Under the pieces are notes generated by a model. The model saw only the letters and a list, made by a program, of their open reading frames with translations, was not told where the DNA came from and ran no database searches. A stretch of 64,000 bases of DNA from an uncultured Candidatus Poseidoniales archaeon (lineage in GTDB: Archaea > Thermoplasmatota > Poseidoniia > Poseidoniales > Thalassarchaeaceae): assembly GCA_902593945.1 (NCBI GenBank), contig CACJKA010000002.1, positions 1 to 64,000 of the forward strand. Direction: 5' to 3'. A program made the position numbers and the translations under genes. Of this stretch, positions 62,880-64,000 are shown piece after piece. Positions within the stretch are counted from its first letter, which is position 1. Each line of letters starts with the position of its first letter.

Positions 62880-64000
62880 TTACTTCTTTTTCATTTTTCT
62901 ACGCTTCTTACCTGACTTCCTGGCTTTAGGCTTTGAACCTGGCCTCATCAAAACACCGATTATTACTAGCGCAACTGCCACTACTCCACCAATTAAAGCA
63001 AATGTAGGTATTTCTGAATCTTCTGAATCAACATTGCATGAGGATTGTCCGGTTAGAGGCTGTGATTCTCCACTAGGACATGCTGTTTGTGCAGCCATTC
63101 CTGGAGATGCAACATAATTATTTATTGAGGAAAGAAGACATTCATTTGAGCCCATTAATGGTTGATAACTTCCTATATCGCAAGGAGTCTCCTCAGTCGC
63201 TGCTGCAGATTCAACATAATGTCCTCTAGCAGCAGAAATACAACTAGATTGTCCAGTTAATGGTTGATATTCTCCTGGTTGACAACTAGTTTGCTCTGTT
63301 GAAGAAACATCACTTGAGTAATATCCAGAATCTGCTAAAACGCAACCAGATTGACCAGATTGACTTTGATAAGACCCTGGTAAACAAGGCGATGGAGATG
63401 TTGCTCCTTCCGAAGAATATGCCCCTGGACTTACAATCAAGCATTCAGAGGACCCGGGCTGAGGCTGATACTGGCCAGCAGGACAGATTGTTTGCATAGA
63501 TTGACCTTCTGTTGGTACACTATATCCAACATCAGAGAGTATGCAACTAGTAGAGCCATTTTCTGGTTGGTAAGATCCTGCTAAACAAGGAATCTGAGAT
63601 GATGCTCTATCTGATGAAGTATAATGTCCTGGTTCTGCATCCAAACATTCAGATTTACCAGAATCCGGCTGATATGTCCCTGCCAAACAATCGGTTGCTG
63701 ATGAATATCCTGAATCTGGAACATAAGTTCCACTAGAGGATTCTAAACATAATGTTTGACCTGAATCCGGTTGATAAAATCCTGCATAGCAAGGCCTTTG
63801 TTCTGAAGACCCTGGAGTGTCTACATAGTGTCCGGGATCTGCTGGTAAACAATCATTAGATGAAATAGAATAACTATTTGGATTATAGGTACCTGTTGGA
63901 CATTCTGTCTGAGTGCTTGCACCCTCAGAATCAACATAATGTCCGGGGTCGGACCAAGCACAGAACGAACTCTCAGTGACGCCATAAGAAGGATTAAATG
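62880..64000 (-). CDS. Cys-repeat (ephrin-receptor-like/GCC2-GCC3) surface protein, 5' end outside window
   Basis: The frame is open from the right edge of the window, so the N-terminus is missing. About ten tandem units of ~34 residues are seen with the pattern C-x2-G-x-Y-Q-P-x2-G-x3-C ... G-x-Y, such as CLAGTYQPDSGKSEC and CPAGQYQPQPGSSEC. This resembles GCC2/GCC3 ephrin-receptor-like repeats. After the last unit come an acidic linker, one transmembrane helix (FALIGGVVAVALVIIGVLM) and a basic tail (KKRRKMKKK). It is probably a large cell-surface protein, possibly disulfide-rich, anchored with its tail inside. The TTG at 63686 is not the true start, since the repeats continue upstream of it. 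Confidence 0.82.
   Translation of the reverse strand, partial: FNPSYGVTESSFCAWSDPGHYVDSEGASTQTECPTGTYNPNSYSISSNDCLPADPGHYVDTPGSSEQRPCYAGFYQPDSGQTLCLESSSGTYVPDSGYSSATDCLAGTYQPDSGKSECLDAEPGHYTSSDRASSQIPCLAGSYQPENGSTSCILSDVGYSVPTEGQSMQTICPAGQYQPQPGSSECLIVSPGAYSSEGATSPSPCLPGSYQSQSGQSGCVLADSGYYSSDVSSTEQTSCQPGEYQPLTGQSSCISAARGHYVESAAATEETPCDIGSYQPLMGSNECLLSSINNYVASPGMAAQTACPSGESQPLTGQSSCNVDSEDSEIPTFALIGGVVAVALVIIGVLMRPGSKPKARKSGKKRRKMKKK

Overview
The window comes from a marine planktonic euryarchaeon, most likely Marine Group II (Poseidoniales) or the related Marine Group III. The core machinery is archaeal: uL1-uL10-P1/P2-type L12, eL21, RNA polymerase subunit F, Spt5, Pus10, primase small subunit, FtsZ, a RaSEA-type radical SAM enzyme and an AK6-type adenylate kinase. 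The accessory genes fit a sunlit surface ocean: carotenoid enzymes, a class II photolyase, peroxiredoxins, fasciclin/cupredoxin surface proteins and an AddAB-like nuclease. DNA is AT-rich, genes are tightly packed, and many are translationally coupled (ATGA overlaps) or have TTG/GTG starts. I see no tRNA, rRNA, CRISPR array, insertion sequence or phage gene. No gene-free stretch exceeds about 150 bases.

Layout. 1-7.6 kb: isoprenoid, sugar and glycolytic enzymes (cis-prenyltransferase, Nudix, RidA, phosphohexomutase, PGK), an M24 peptidase, a MIP18-like protein, a 2Fe-2S ferredoxin and a 50-residue membrane protein. 7.6-12.6 kb: the conserved minus-strand block Pus10 - eL21 - RpoF - DUF655 - KsgA, followed by an unknown zinc-ribbon protein. 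13-16.7 kb: carotenoid island (CrtB against CrtI - thioredoxin-like lipoprotein - ABA4-like). 16.8-25.4 kb: a four-fasciclin plus cupredoxin surface protein, Rieske protein, SDR, UbiB-like kinase, a TPR protein, and a peroxiredoxin-TrmB regulator pair. 25.4-31.1 kb: RibA, photolyase, TIGR01777 protein, peroxiredoxin, cold-shock protein and a deaminase. 31.2-39.6 kb: SF2 helicase, zinc-finger protein, primase, flavin monooxygenase-like protein, CAX exchanger, adenylate kinase and CDP-alcohol transferase. 39.6-44.5 kb: FtsZ - SecE - Spt5 - uL11 - uL1 - uL10 - L12. 44.5-64 kb: YchF, an oxidase-like membrane protein, RaSEA, membrane acyltransferase, coiled-coil protein, M20 peptidase, AddA/AddB-like helicase-nucleases, a thioredoxin-like protein, threonine aldolase and a Cys-repeat surface protein that runs off the right edge.

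The most unusual part is the FtsZ-to-L12 operon. Spt5 carries an N-terminal Nudix-like domain whose active site looks degenerate. The next gene encodes ribosomal protein uL11 with only its C-terminal, rRNA-binding domain. The N-terminal factor-binding domain is absent, and there is no room upstream for it. Other points of interest are a CcoN-like membrane protein that seems to lack most heme and copper ligands, an AddAB pair in which both subunits carry a four-cysteine Fe-S nuclease motif, an ABA4-like protein beside carotenoid genes, and a GC-rich hairpin region at 34597-34715.
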